In this document: positions 43,145 to 56,577 of the stretch, one piece after another
How the letters are laid out: each line of letters opens with the position of its first letter
Position numbering within the stretch: the stretch's first letter is position 1
Assembly: GCF_905171775.1 (NCBI RefSeq)
Contig: NC_053489.1
Coordinates: forward strand, 153,406,142 to 153,470,141
DNA: 64,000 nucleotides
Direction of reading: 5' to 3'
From: Rana temporaria
Taxonomy: Eukaryota > Chordata > Amphibia > Anura > Ranidae
Translations under genes and position numbers: made by a program
Notes under the pieces: model-generated
What the model saw: the letters and a program-made list of their open reading frames with translations, nothing else
Told to the model about the DNA's origin: nothing
Database searches by the model: none

Positions 43145-43997
43145 GCCCCTTGCTCGCCCCTGGTGCCGACGCACGTGCCCGCCGGGCACCCGCGATCGCT
43201 CGTTACAGAGCAAGAACCGGGAGCTGTGTGTGTAAACACACAGCTCCCGGTCCTGTCAGGGGGAGAAATTACTGTTTGTCTGTTCATACAATGTATGAAC
43301 AGCGATCTGTAATTTCCCTAGTCAGTCCGACCCCCACTTCAGTTAGAACACACCTAGGGAACATAATTAACCCCTTCCTCGCCCCATAGTGTTAACCCCT
43401 TCCCTGCCAGTGGCATTTTTACAGTAATCAATGCATTTTTATAGCACTGATCGCTATAAAAATGCCAATGGTCCCAAGAATATGTCAAAGGTGTCCAAAG
43501 TGTCCGCCATAAGGTCGCAGTACCGATAAAACTCGCTGATCGCCGCCATTACTAGTAATAACAAAAAATATTAATAAAAATGCCATAAAACTATCCCCTA
43601 TTTTGTAGACGCTCTAAATTTTGCGCAAACCAATCAATAAACGCTTATTGCGATTTTTTTTATGAAAAATATGTAGAAGAATACGTATCGGCCTAAACTG
43701 AGGAAAACAATTGTTTTTTTATATATTTTTGTGGGATATTTATTACAGCAAAAAGTAAAAAATATTCATTTTTTTTCAAAATTGTCACTCTATTTTTGTT
43801 TATAGCGCAAAAAATAAAAACTGCAGAGGTGATAAAATACCACCAAAATAAAGCTCTATTTGTGGGAAAAAAAGGACGTCAATTTTGTTTGGGAGCCACG
43901 TCGCACGACCACGCAATTGTCAGTTAAAGCGACGCAGTGCCAAATCGCAAAAAGTGGCCCGGTCATTGACCAGGAAAATGGTCCGGGGCTGAAATGG
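43145..43997. mobile_element. TTAA-target element (family B), reverse orientation, truncated
   Basis: The reverse complement of the family at 33999-34967: ACCACCAAAATAAAGCTCTA, CAGTTAAAGCGACGCAGTGC and a right end GGGGCTGAAATGG before TTAA (43998-44001). The other end is missing; the sequence begins at about 43145 within the GC-rich part, where ACACAGCTCCCGGT is an internal hairpin arm. Confidence 0.7.
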
Positions 43998-44001
43998 TTA
44001 A

Positions 44002-44875
44002 ATGCACATATAATCTTATGGGCGGATATTTGTTGAATGTTCTGGCAATAGTTTCCAATAAAATAGATATTAAAGCTTTTTTTTTTTAATTAAAATAACA
44101 AACATGTTATACTTTTGCACAAAGCAGCCCTGATCCTCATCTTCTGGGGTCACACCAGCATTCCAGGCTCCTCCTCTTCTGCAAGTATCCTCATGAAAAA
44201 ACGCTGTCCGTGGGGGCACCTGTGCATGCTTCCTCCCAAGGAGCCCTGACTGCATCTATTGAGAAAGAGCAGGCAGCTCTGCCCCACCCTCTGCTCGCTC
44301 GGCACAGCATTGGATTGACAGCAGCGGGAGCCAATGGCTCCTGCTGCTATCAATCTGACCAGGGAGGAGGGAGGGAGTGGTGAGAGCCTCGGTTCTAATG
44401 CACAACGCTGGATCAGATCAGGCTCAGGTAAGTATAAGGAGGGGTTGGGGGATATTTTGCAGCAAATAGATTGCATTAGGGTGAAAAAACGTAAGGTTAT
44501 AGAACTAGTTTAAGCCACTCACAGATCAGAGATTTTGCAGGTACCGGTAAATAAACACTTGCATAACTAAGAGCAGTCACGAAATGGCTGATTTTTTGCT
44601 TGGTAAGTCAGCTGTAAAAGGATTGTTGTTTTTTTTTTCAGTGTAGAAAGGAAATATTGCAGTTAGGAAGCAAGATTATGTTTTAGTATAATGGACTCTA
44701 ACCTTGCTCCTAGTCTGCTATAGAGATTTTTTTTTTAAATCTTGCTGTATATGGGCTTTTTACAGTATAGAATATTCCATATATTTACAACAGGGCAATA
44801 CATGAATTCATAAAATATCGGAATATTAAACCATTTTATATTTTGTTATAACATTTTGCAAACGGTAATTTTTCT
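44002..44875. other. Possible TTAA element, no gene
   Basis: 44074-44519 is bounded by TTAA on both sides (44070-44073, 44520-44523) and has an internal inverted pair, GACAGCAGCGGGAGCCA against TGGCTCCTGCTGCTATC. The termini themselves are not inverted, so the call is weak. The rest is AT-rich. Confidence 0.3.
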
Positions 44876-44879
44876 CCTT

Positions 44880-45063
44880 CATTGATGTACGCTGATGAGA
44901 CTGCACTGATGGGTACTGATGGGCTTCACTGATGGGCACTGATGGGCTGCACTGATGGGCACTGATAAGGCAGCATTGGTGGGCATTGATAGGCGGGAAA
45001 TGGTGGGCACTGATAGGAGGCACTGGTGGGCACTGAGAGGCGGCACTGGTGGGCACTGAGAGG
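44880..45063. repeat. GGGCACTGATGG minisatellite
   Basis: About ten diverged copies of TGGGCACTGATGGGC-type units, cut at the right by a hAT insertion that duplicated CTGAGAGG. Confidence 0.85.
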
Positions 45064-46051
45064 TAGGCATGTGCAATTTTTTAAGTTACGAATACGTTTT
45101 CCGTCAATTTTCGTTATTTTAGTTGATGCGTTAACATACGAATGAACAAATGGTTTAGCGCAATTAATAACGAATAACGATATTTTCAAAATAACGAATA
45201 TGAAAAACAACGAAGATACGAAAGATGAAAGAAACGAAAACATAGAAACAACGAAAATACCGAACCTAAAAAAATAATAATTACGAAAAACAAAATGAAC
45301 GAAAATGCAAACTTACTAATATTCGAAGACCGAAAAGAAAACAACCGAAATGCCGAACAAAGAATAAAAAAACGAAAATCAAAACTAACGAAAAATAAAT
45401 TACGAATCTTCGGAAAACGGAAATGAAAACAACGAAAATACAAAATAATGTAAATTAGATTTCGTTAGTACTGAAATATTTCTGGACATTGACCAAGACT
45501 TCATTCTAGACAGGGTGTTTGTGCTAACTAAGACAGTCAAGTCAATAACAGTAAAGTACGAATTACAAAATTACGACGAGTAGTGTGTCGAATAAACGTA
45601 AAATGTATTCTAACAGAATTACGAATGCAATAAAATCTACAAAAGTACATTTTTACAATCAAAGCAAATTAGACACAAAAATACGAATGATCATAAAGCA
45701 ACGAAAATATATTTCTTACGAAAATACGAATGCGGCATTATGGAAAATATAATGTAAATGTGAATAGCAAAACAACAAAAATTAAATTAACGTAAAAAAG
45801 AAGGAACGAATAAAATCATTTTAAAAATACGAACGCGGCAGAATACAAAATATAACGAAAATACGAATCTCGATTCAACGAAAAATAAACTAACAGAAAA
45901 AAACGAAAACGGAAAAAAGAGTGTTACGAAAATACTAAAGAGTACGAATACGATAACTAACGTCTTACGAAATTACGACTCGTTACGAATCACAATAAAC
46001 GAACAGAAACGAAACAGAAATAAATGAAAATTTTTGCTTTGCACATGTCTA
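45064..46051. mobile_element. hAT element with ACGAA-rich interior (988 bp)
   Basis: Inverted ends TAGGCATGTGCAA and, reversed, TAGACATGTGCAAA. CTGAGAGG flanks both (45056-45063, 46052-46059). The interior + strand is made largely of ACGAA, ACGAAAA and ATACGAAT words, without a fixed period. No transposase. Confidence 0.85.
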
Positions 46052-46059
46052 CTGAGAGG

Positions 46060-46346
46060 TGACACAATCGTTTTTTTAACTGATGGTGTGTAGACAAGAC
46101 TGATAAAAGTCAGCTTCATCGGATATCTGATGAAAAAAATCATCAGACCGTTTTCATCGGATGAACCGATCGCGTGTATAGGGCATAAGAGAATGTAGGA
46201 ACATAGTAGTACGTCCTGCGGACAAGGGGGGTGGGACAGTGATCTTGGACGCTGTGGCTTATAAGTCCGAGATGTCCAGGTTGCTATCCAATCATGATAC
46301 ATATGTCCCTTTGGCTGGGAATCCTACTGCCAAATAAAAAGAACTT
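46060..46346. other. Fragment of an element, no gene
   Basis: TCATCGGATATCTGATGAAA and CATCGGATGAACCGATCGCG form small inverted words like those in Harbinger MITEs, but no paired ends were found. Confidence 0.3.
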
Positions 46347-46831
46347 AACGTATTTATCTTCATATAGTGCACCCCGGTGTATAGCGCGCACCCCCAACCT
46401 GGAAGGGAAATTTCAGGAAAAAAGAAAATACTTACAGTTTGAATGCCCCTCGTCGGTGTCTTGCCCGGCGTCCATCGGCGGCCTTGTCCGGTCCGGTGTC
46501 CTTGGTGGTGTCCTCCCCGCTTCTCCCGCGCTGTTTTTGAGTTTATCTCCACTTCTTGCGCTGTGTTTGAATGCCGCCGCCGACATATACCAAGCGCAGT
46601 ACACTCGGGCACGCTCGGCCACGCTCGGCTCCTCTCGCATAAAGGCTAGGAGGCGGCACAGGGCGTGACCCCGAGGGGAGCCAAGCCTGGCCGAGTGTAC
46701 CCAAGTGTACTGCGCTCGGTATATGTCGGCGGCGGCATTCAAACACAGCGCGGGAAGCGGGGATCGCGCACCCACGATTTCCCCCTGATTTTAAGGGAAA
46801 AAAGTGCGCGGTATACGCCGATAAATACGGT
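46347..46831. mobile_element. Foldback MITE, unassigned
   Basis: The left end TAACGTATTTATC and the reversed right end TACCGTATTTATC are imperfect inverted repeats, followed by TATA and GCGCAC words on both sides. The inner arms pair over TTGAATGCCGCCGCCGACAT / ATGTCGGCGGCGGCATTCAA around 46655. No clear target duplication. Confidence 0.65.
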
Positions 46832-49032
46832 ATATCTTTGGTTGAAGAAGGTTATCAAAAAAAGATTTTGTCCAAAAAGAAAAATCCAAAGAGAAATCTT
46901 TTTTGGTTCCAGCTGCTCCTCATGTAACCGTGATATGCTACCTGCAGAAGATACACAAGGATCCTTTACACCCCCGGGAAGACCAATTGTTAGTGGTATT
47001 AATTCAATTACCTCCTGGGTGGTTAAATACATTGACCACTTTCTGAAACCACTAGTTATTTAAACACTATAATTTTTGCTTGATTCTATGCAGGTAATTA
47101 ACACTCTTAATACATTGGAGTGGAAGGATAGTTATATAATAGCCACCGCCGATGTCTCGTCCCTGTATGCGATAATTTCGCATCAGCATGGTCGAGAGTG
47201 GGGTGGGGCGGTATCTTGAAACTGATGTTTTTTTTACCATCCCAGAGAGATTTTATCTTATTGCTTCTTGACTTTGCTATGGGGCAGAACTACTTCTGGT
47301 TTGGTAGATCCTATTACTTGCAGAATAGGGGTGTGGCCATGGGTGCTAAGTTTGTGCCCAATATGACAAACCTTTTTTTATGGCCAAGTAGGAGGAGGAT
47401 GTTATCTATGCGGGACCTAGGCCAGAGCTAATTCTCTGGAAAAGGTACATAGACGACGTCGTCCCCATATGGAATGGCGAGGGGTTTGGATGATTTTATG
47501 GTCTTTTTGAACTCCGATAGGGGTATCTTACTCCAGCATGAATCAGGTAGATCTGAGATTTATTTTTTAGACTTAAGCATTAAGGTGCAGGTTGGAGCCA
47601 TTGTGAAGTCAACTTTTTTTAAGGGAGATGGACAGAAATGGCTTCATCTGCACTAAAAGTTGTCATTATCCTGCCTGGCTAAGGTCAGTTCCGGTTAGCC
47701 AGTTTTCACAGCTCAGGAGGAACTGTACAAGGTCTGAGGATTTTGTGCGAGAGGCCTCTGCTTTAAAATAAATTTTTTGGAGAAGGGTTATGATATGCAA
47801 GAATTCCATCAAGCAATAGATCATCCAGTGAAGAAGAATAGTGAGGAGTTGTTGATCCAGAGGGAGGTAGTACCTAAAGATACCTATAAACATACCTTTT
47901 TTACTACTTTTTCAACACAGCAATATGTTATCAAAAACATTTTGCGAAAACATTGGAATGTTCTTAGGAACGATAGGGTTCTGGCACCCCTTCTCCCAGA
48001 GACCCCAGCGGTAGTATTTAGAGGTGCTCCGCCGCTTAGGCTTTAGGTTGCTCCAAATGTTATAGATCCCCCAAAAGAATTTCTTTCGTTCACAATAGGG
48101 GGGGTTTCTTTCCATGCAGGAAATGCTCCATCTGTCATATCAATGAGGAGAGACATCATAAAATTGATTCCTTTGTATCTAATTCCACCAGTGAACAATT
48201 TTTAATAAAACCATTTATAACATGTACCACTAAACATTTGGTTTATGTTGTTAGGTATCTATGTGGATTAGGTCGCACTATACTTCATCTCCAGGTGCGA
48301 TTAAAGGAACTTGTCACCAACATTAAAAATGGATACCCAAAACACAGCATATCGCATCATTATTTTACCCATCACAATAGAAGTTTAAATGGGACAGTTT
48401 TTGGGTATCGACAAGCTTACAGGACATTGGAGAAGTAGCCATATGACCAGAGGGGTGTCCGAATTGGAGACCCAATGGATCTATAAGGCCAGAACCTATA
48501 GCTCCTATGGTATAAATGTTGAGTGGGACGTGAACGCATTTATCAGCAATGCATGATGAATGGTCCCATAAAGCATTCATAAAATAACCCTTTACCTGTA
48601 AACAGTTTGATTAGATTATTATTGATATTAGTATTCCTTTTTTTCTGTTTTTAATTTGTACATTTTTTATTATTGTATAAATGTTCAATAGAGTTTGTAT
48701 TAGCTTACCATTCACATATGCCCATTTGCCCTTATACACAAGATGGCACCGTGTCCGAGTGTAAAATATTTTTTATATTGAATCTTTTATTTCTTGTCTA
48801 TTGTGTACTTGTTGTGCACATTATAAAGTTACTACATTTGTTGTATTAGAGTTATGAAGGGGCCAATTAAATGTAAATAATACCTAATAATTTTACTGCT
48901 CTAATGGCCGTGATTGTTGTCATCACATCCGGCATTTGGCGCGCAGCCCACTTCCACATATTAATTACCAGTTCCAGCATAGTCAGTTTAGCCACTCCCC
49001 TGATGAAACAACATAAAAAAAAAGGTAGGAGT
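46832..49032 (+). pseudogene. Penelope-like retroelement, decayed
   Basis: Penelope-like elements encode an RT followed by a GIY-YIG endonuclease. Readable pieces, in order: CYLQKIHKDPLHPPGRPIVS (46938-46997, the RT entry motif), IATADVSSLY (about 47140-47170), RYIDDVVPIW (about 47443-47472, the RT catalytic Asp pair), a DLSIKVQVG segment, LEKGYDMQEF to RAPPLRL (47770-48045), and a GIY-YIG-like part VYVVRYLCGLGRTILHLQVR (48241-48300) with HSISHHYFTHH. It ends near YSSYGINVEWDVNAFI (about 48555). Stops and frameshifts separate these. The 3' region to 49032 holds a worn hammerhead-like motif. The protein is certainly non-functional. Confidence 0.85.
48994..49032 (+). ncRNA. Decayed hammerhead-like motif in the Penelope-like 3' region
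   Basis: ACTCC (48994-48998), CTGATGA (49000-49006) and a closing TA followed by GGAGT (49028-49032) keep stem I and half the core. The expected GAAA and stem II are replaced by an A-run. Its position downstream of the GIY-YIG relic is where such motifs are found in this group. Confidence 0.35.
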
Positions 49033-52000
49033 CTGTGACGAGACGCTAGTGCATGCCTTTTTTATCTGCTCAGAATGTGAGTTTATTCAATTTTTTTAAT
49101 TAAATAAATGCTGTTTTTATATACTGTGCAATGAGGTTTTTCTCCTTCTGTTCACATGGGATGACATTTATGTAGTGACTATTGAACAAGGAGAGCTGCA
49201 CCTGGGTGTGCTGTATCCACTATCCTGTCTGCTGTCACTGAGTATATGAAGACTGATGGGTTTCCTATATACTATATCATATACATGCTGATGTGGCCAT
49301 TGTGATGAGGGCCCATTAAAGAGGTTAAGTGGCTGTGTTGTTGGATGCCGGTGATGGTTTCCTCTGTCATCTACTTACCTCCTGTTTACTACTGATTAAA
49401 CTGCATTAGAACATCTGTTCCTGGATTGAGTTTTATGTACTTTAATCTATGTATCATTTTTTTTTATTGATCTTTCTTCAATATTGTGCTGGTTGCTGTT
49501 GTTTTACTAAAATTAGTCAGCGCAGCAGACTTTTATTTTATTTAAACCGTATTAATTGGCAGGATCTCCAGGTATTTATTAACCAATAGTCAATTTTTTA
49601 AAGAAAACTTCAGCACATGGCATTGCATGAAATATTTCTGGAACTAATGCCAAAAGTTTGGGTTTAATGACACTTCTCAATGAAGCCTCTCAAGTTTGGC
49701 TGTAAACTGCAAGAGTTGACAAACCATATAAACTCTAAAAGAATGAGAAATGTCACCTTAGAAGTAAAGTTGCAGAATTATAATAGTTTAACAGTTATTT
49801 TTCATATTCTTGCATAAACCCAATCCTGAATGTTACTAAATCTACATTATGTGAAATGGCTAGTAATGACATATAATTATATAAAAAGTACCCACACTAA
49901 AACCACAATTCAGATGTTTAACTTAGCAGTTGGCTGCACCCTCTGACAAAAAGGAAGCAGTTAAGGATAGCTGGTAGTTTCCTTATATAAAAGCGACTAG
50001 CAGGGCATTTGATATATTGTTTTTCCAGGTATACCACCATTTTTATTTTTCCACTGTTAATCTCCCGAACTAATAAAATCTATCTATACATTTTAAAGTG
50101 GAGTTCCACACTGCTGACTAAAGTTAAAGGATATGTAAATCCTCATGTTGAAAAACAACTCATTCAGTTTAAAACAGAAATACAAGGTCAAATATTTGTT
50201 TATGTGTGGAAATACCAATACTGGGGCAAGGGGAGCTGGGGGATCAATGCAAACCAAGTAGCTTGGAAGTTCTCCTCATTGACTCTAGCAGTTGGGGGTG
50301 GCAAAATCCTGTGGTTGAACAGTGCTTTTATCGACCCCAACCGCTAGCCCCCTTAGCTGCAGAGACAGTGGCTCGGCCATGGTGGGAACTACACCCCCTA
50401 GTGTGTAATGCCCACCAAATGCAACACATTCAAATAAATGGGGCAACTCTACAACTGTTCTGCAACCACACGCAATGCACTTTGTTTTAACACGCTAGTG
50501 TGTGGTTTTAGGCATTAAGGTGATACTACACCTCCTCACCAGCTGTTAAATTCTAGTAAGCTGCAATATATTACATATTTTTGGGGTTTGGATTTAACGT
50601 TTTAACAGGTGCACATTTAGTAAAACATGATTGATCCCTAGTACTGGTCAGCCCATTGTGGAATCTGGGAGTTGCTCTATAGGAGAATACACATAGCTGC
50701 ATTCATGTACATTAGTTTCCTTCTATTTTTTTTATAAATGCATAACAGAAGTAATTGGTGTTTTATACATGTCTTAGGGTCTTAGGTCAGATTAGGCTTA
50801 TGCAGTCATTTCTGAAAGAAAGATGAAGGTATGTAAAGCATAAGTGCACTCAAACTGTTTCATTGTAGGTGCCCAGTAGTTAAACCACCCAGCTATATAC
50901 AGTATATATTTACAGTATAAACTCTGGCCACATACTTATATATTTTGAAGAGTATGTCTACAAGATTTTTTGACTTTCCAGGCCTGCAAACTTATTACAA
51001 TTTTTTTTTGATGTATTTTATATTTATAATATAGAGAATGTAACTAAATAGTGTTGACGATCTAAAGATGGGTGCAAGATGGGTGCAAGCACAAAAACTG
51101 CAGGGTGGGAGGGAAGACATCCAGAAGCTATGGAAGCAAAATCTTCAGGCTGGAGTTTCCAAAAGATATTAAAAGCAAGGAGGTAGTGATGTTTTACCAG
51201 ACTCCAACCCTAACCTTATTATTACTTTTTTGGGAACTGAACTTAAAAAAAAGCACAAGAGCATTATTGCTTGAATGTGAAAAGAATACCAGCAAACAAC
51301 AACAGAACATATTACAGTTCGAGACAGGATCTCAAGAGGTGTAACCTTTCACTTGCATTCTAAAGTAAGTCAATTTCTGTGGCAAGCAATTCATCGAGCT
51401 TTCTTCTGTAAATGTGACTGGGGCTCCCGTATCAATCGAGGCTGTCCATCAATAGTCATCATTTTTCTAAAGCACTTACGAGTTGTTAGCCTAGTGCTGC
51501 AGTAAATGTATTATTAATTTTTTTTCTACCTCCAATTTCTGTGTTAAGCCTTTGCAGAAAATTCTGCACAGTTCAGTAAAGAGCTGATTGATCAAGCTAC
51601 ATTTTATATTTGTAGCAGAACTGATAACATTTTTTATGTTATGTTGCAGGCAGTTAATATAAATCAATTTTATTTATGAACTTATAAAAAGAATCGCTTG
51701 CAGCCTGTGGTTCTTCATGTGAAAATGAATTAATGACCAAGACTTACTGCTACTTCAACATTTTCTTATGGACAATTATTTCTACAGTAGTAATTTAAAA
51801 CACATTATATATTCTCCAGAATATTTTTTCGATTTCCCCAGGAACTTTATGACATGTTTAATAGATGTGACAGCCTATATTTATATGCATAAAATGTATT
51901 CCATATTTATCCTCTATATGTTCACTTTAGAAAAACATATCTTTTGCGCCATGTCATAAAAAACAATAAAAGAAACTAGATATAGTGAACTCATATATGA

Positions 52001-54344
52001 CCTAAATCAGACCAGTTCACAAATAAAGGACACCAGCACTTCCCAATTTATTTCACTTTTTTGTTTCACATTTTTTTACCTAAAAAAGTATACATATCAG
52101 GAAAATCGGAGTAAAGTTTAACTTACTGCATATACATACTTTGCTCTGAGTTTTTAAATAAAAGTATCTAAATTACATTAAGACAACTAACATTTGCAGA
52201 ACAAGTAAGCAATGGAAGCCTCCATTTTACTCTCAGAAAAGCTTATTTTTAAAGTATGCCTTAAAAAAAAAATTGTTTTCAGTTTTGGCTTGTAAAGGGG
52301 TTAGTTAAAACATTTTCATATTTTTTTCAATCTATGTGCAATTTGGGAGATATTATTTCTCATTTCCTGTCCTATACACAATAGGAAGTGAGAGTAAATC
52401 TCTACAAAGTGAGGAAAACATCTTTCAAGACATTTGTTACTAAAAAAATTATCTATATTAGAAGATTTCCTTCAATTCCTGCCTTTATGACTCAAACTTA
52501 AAATGGACAAGTCTTTATATTCCAAAAATAACTGTGTATTTTTAAACAGTGAGGCATGAGTGTACGGCAATCATCTGTAACATTACGCTACATGCCAAAT
52601 CAGGGGGTGGAGGTCCTAGTTTGAAGAGTGGGGGAGGGTGAGATTGAGTCCACATACCTTGGGTGCACCATGACCGCAACACACCACTATAGGCATTAAA
52701 TAGAAGATTTGCTGTGGTTTTTCTGCTTGCTTTGAAGTATTTTGATGTGAGTGTAATGGTTGAAGATTGCACATTATTTTATTAAACTGGTTTTACGTTA
52801 TCACACTTATGGAGCACTCTTTATTATTTACATGTGGAGAGATCCTTATTCATGTTCACGACTGGATATCGGGTGGTTTGAAGCATTCGAGCAAAGCACG
52901 AGAGTGTAAGGCATTTAAAGTTGGTGAGTGTGTTGTCTGAAGGGAGCAGAATCACTTGCACATATTGATGTGGTGGATGAATAGAGAAATACTGCACCAA
53001 ATCAATATACTGGATTATTCTTATGGACTTTTTGTTATAAGATTATATTTGTTTTTTATCTTCTGCATATTAACCTTTGCTTATTAAGTTATTTCATTTT
53101 ATCACTGTACTAGTGTGATTTTAGCGCCACTATTTGTTTTCACTGTCTAGCTTTGATAGGGGTTAAAATACTACTTGTATTGTATTTTTAAACAGTGCCT
53201 TATTAAATTTACATATTACTTATTTTGAAGGCTTACTTTGATCACAGTGTATGCTTTAAAATAAATACAGGATTCCTTAGCTTCACCAAATTTTACATGG
53301 TTTCTAGTAATGCTATTCTGAACGCAATGCCTCTCCACTCAATATAGTACACTTTGGGGAGTGATCACACGCTTTCTTAACTATTGTTTAGCTGCATCAG
53401 TAGGATTTTTAGGATGAGCTTCTATAAACCAGTCTGATCTTCAAATCAAAATCTCAAATCTTCAAATCAAAAGGCAATGTAGTGCAAGGTATATTCCTTC
53501 AACTCCATTATAGCCTTTTGTTGTTTCACAAAGTGATTCATATTACCTTATGATCCTACCAATTATTGCTGTAAAAATACCACTTCCTGTTTTTCTTTGA
53601 CAACACTCCCTGCATTGCCCCCAATGCAGCAGAGCATTGTAATCCTTCCCAGTGCTTCTACAGATAGACTACAGCTGTATGAGATGCATGTAGTGCTGGC
53701 TAATGATAAGGTTCATATTTGCATACAACTGCTAGTTTATAAACAGATTCACCAGGTTAAAACTATTTAAAGCCATAATGCACTGCATGGCCTTTGAACC
53801 AATGTGACCAGGTTTAGAGAGACCAATATTAGATACTGGATAAGCTAGCCCTTTCAAAACAAAAAAGGGCAGGCTCACAGTAATCATATTGCCAGTGTGT
53901 CTTGTAGATCTTAGAGAGAGTTTATAAAAAAACAACTCACAACATATACCATTAAACTGTTGTGCCGCAGGCCCATTTTTACCAAGTTCTTTCCATTGAT
54001 CAAAGCTTTATACTATTGGATAAAAACATACTTGTCACTGCCAAAAATATCTGGATGCAAAGCCATTTTTAACTGACAATTATAATATAATGGTGGATTG
54101 GAAACTGATGCAAACAAATGGAAGTGAATCTAAAACCAAACTATGAATTTGCTGAGGTTATTAGTGAACATTGTGCACTTTTGTACATTGTGTACAGTTT
54201 TAAGGCATCACCTAAACTTGGAAGTTAAAAGATTTGTTTATTTTCAATACTGCCCATCAGGAAATCAAAAAATGAAAAATCCTCCCCGCTTTTTTTTGGA
54301 AATTGCCTTAAGTCTCCCACAGCAGTGCTCAGCACCTCCTATTT
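49033..54344. other. 5.3-kb stretch with little recognisable content
   Basis: Mostly AT-rich, unique-looking sequence. TTAAAGTGGAGTTCCACACT at about 50093 looks like the left end of a TTAA MITE without a found partner. A duplicated AATCAAAATCTCAAATCTTC-type 18-bp repeat lies at about 53443-53475. No open frame exceeds about 110 codons and none shows a motif. I see no exon-like conservation signals, which cannot be judged from one sequence. Confidence 0.4.
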
Positions 54345-54938
54345 GTTAGATAATCATAGTTTAATAATAGGTAAGATCAAATAAAGACAATAGTTCATCC
54401 AGTTCAACCTGTGTTGGTGCACGTGTGTCAGTGTCTATAATTCGCACATCCCTGTATGTCGCATTCCTTAAGATGCACATACAAGAGTCTCTTAAAACTA
54501 TCAATACTCCCTGCAGCCACCACCAATTGTGGAAGAGAGTTCCATATCCTATTGCCCTGACAGTGAAAAACACCTTTCGCAGTTTATGGTTAAACCACTT
54601 CTCTTCCAATCTTAATATGTGGCCCCATGTCCTCTTACACTCCTTATGACTGAATAGTTTTCTCCTATGCTGGGATCGTCATGGAGGTATTTGTAAATCT
54701 CGATCATGTCCCCTCACAAGCGACTTTTCTCCAACAAGAATAAATCTAGTGTTTGGAGTTTTTCCTCGTAATTGAGGCGCTCCAGTCCCCTAATTAGTTC
54801 TGTTGCCCTTATTTAGACTCTCTCCAGTTCAAGCACATCCCTTCAGAGGACTGGTGACCAGAATTGGACAGAATATTCCAGATGTGGTCTAACTAATGTT
54901 TTATACAGTGGTAGAATTATTGTTTTATCTCTGAAGTA

Positions 54939-56555
54939 CAGTTGTGTTCAAAATTATTCAACCCCCCAATGCTGTAAAGGGTTTTAGGGAATTTAGTGTA
55001 CATTTGTAATTGTATTCAGAATGAAATCCTACAAGGACTTCTTAAAGAACCATATGCAACTAAAATTACATCAATTGGTTTTGTAATACAGTAGTAAATG
55101 TTTCTTTTGTGAATTCTTCATTTACACAATTATTCAACCCCTTAAAGACTACCACTCTGAAGAACAGAGGTTCATTGAAGTGTATTCAATCAGGTATTGA
55201 AAACACCTGTGGATGTCAGGGAGCAGCAATAAAGCCTAATAAGCACCAATTAGGCAGCTTTAAAATGACTGTGATACTCAGCTCCTTCTAGACATTTACT
55301 GGTGTGGTTACAAACATGGTGAAGTCAAGAGAATGGTCCAGGAAGACAAGAGAAGAGGTGATTACTCTTCACAGGAAGGGCAATGGCTATAAGAAGATTG
55401 CAAAGATGTTAAACATACCAAAAGACACCATAGGAAGCATCATTCGCAAATTTAAGGCAAAGGGCACTGTTGAAACGCTACCTGGTCGTGGCAGAAAGAA
55501 GATGCTGACTTCGACTGCTGTGCGCTACCTGAAGTGTAGAGTGGAGAAAAGTCCCCGTGTGACTGCTGAGGAACTGAGAAAAGATTTGTCAGATGTGGGT
55601 ACTGAAGTTTCTGCTCAGACAATACGGCGCACACTGCATAAGGAAGGGCTCCATGCCAGAACTCCCAGACGCACCCCCTTGCTGTCTCCAAAGAATAAGA
55701 AGAGTCGACTGCAGTATGCCAAAAGTCATGTGGACAAACCACAGAAGTTTTGGGATTGTGTTCTGTGGACTGATGAAACAAAATTAGAACTGTTTGGGCC
55801 CATGGATCAACGCTATGTTTGGAGGAGGAAGAACAAGGCCTATGATGAAAAGAACACCTTGCCCACTGTGAAGCATGGCGGGGGTCAATCATGCTTTGGG
55901 GCTGTTTTGCTTCTGCAGGTACAGGGAAGCTTCAGCGTGTGCAAGGTACCATGAATTCTCTTCAGTACCAGGAGATATTGGATGACAATGTTATGCAGTC
56001 CGTCACAAACCTGAGGCTTGGGAGACGTTGGACCTTTCAACAGGACAATGATCCCAAGCATACCTCCAAGTCCACTAGAACATGGTTGCAGATTAAAGGC
56101 TGGAACATTTTGGAGTGGCCATCACAGTCACCAGACTTAAATCCGATTGAGAACCTCTGGTGGGACTTAAAGAAAGCAGTTGCAGTGCGCAAGCCTAAGA
56201 ATGTGACTGAACTGGAGGCTTTTGCCCATGACGAATGGGCGAAGATACCCGTAGATCGCTGCAAGACACTTGTGTCAAGCTATGCTTCACGTTTAAAAGC
56301 TGTTATAACTGTAAAAGGATGTTGTACTAAGTACTAAGATTGAATGTCACTTGGGGGTTCAATAAAACTGATAATGATGTGAGCACAGAAAAGACATTTG
56401 TGGTTATTTCATTATAAATGTTATGTTATATTTGTCTGACCTACACGTGCCTCTTTGATTTAATTGTAAGCAGGATGACTGAATGATCAAAATCAATGTC
56501 AAACTGGCCAAAACAATCAATTTCAGTGGGGGTTGAATAATTTTGAATACAACTG
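54939..56555 (+). mobile_element. Tc1/mariner element, copy 2
   Basis: Ends CAGTTGTGTTCAAAATTATT and, reversed, CAGTTGTATTCAAAATTATT, with TA on both sides (54937-54938, 56556-56557). It is inserted in the CR1-like LINE between the RT fingers/palm and the HLEYSVQFW region. Very similar to copy 1 at 6424-8005. Confidence 0.93.
55304..56337 (+). pseudogene. Tc1-like transposase, one frameshift
   Basis: Same protein as at 6744-7640 but closer to full length. The first frame covers both helix-turn-helix regions (residues 1-110), the basic PRRTPLLSPKNKKSRLQYAK linker and WTDETK with the first catalytic Asp. A single missing A near 55885, in the GGGSIMLWG segment where copy 1 has it, shifts the frame. 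The second frame (to the stop at 56337) carries QDNDPKHT, SPDLNPIENLWW and the C-terminus that copy 1 lacks. One defect is visible, so the copy is young but not functional as read. Confidence 0.92.
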
Positions 56556-56577
56556 TATATTCCTTTTTTTATGCATG

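Noticed and set aside
45186..45443. Phe/Arg-rich 85-codon frame
   Set aside because: Reverse reading of the ACGAA-rich interior of a hAT element.
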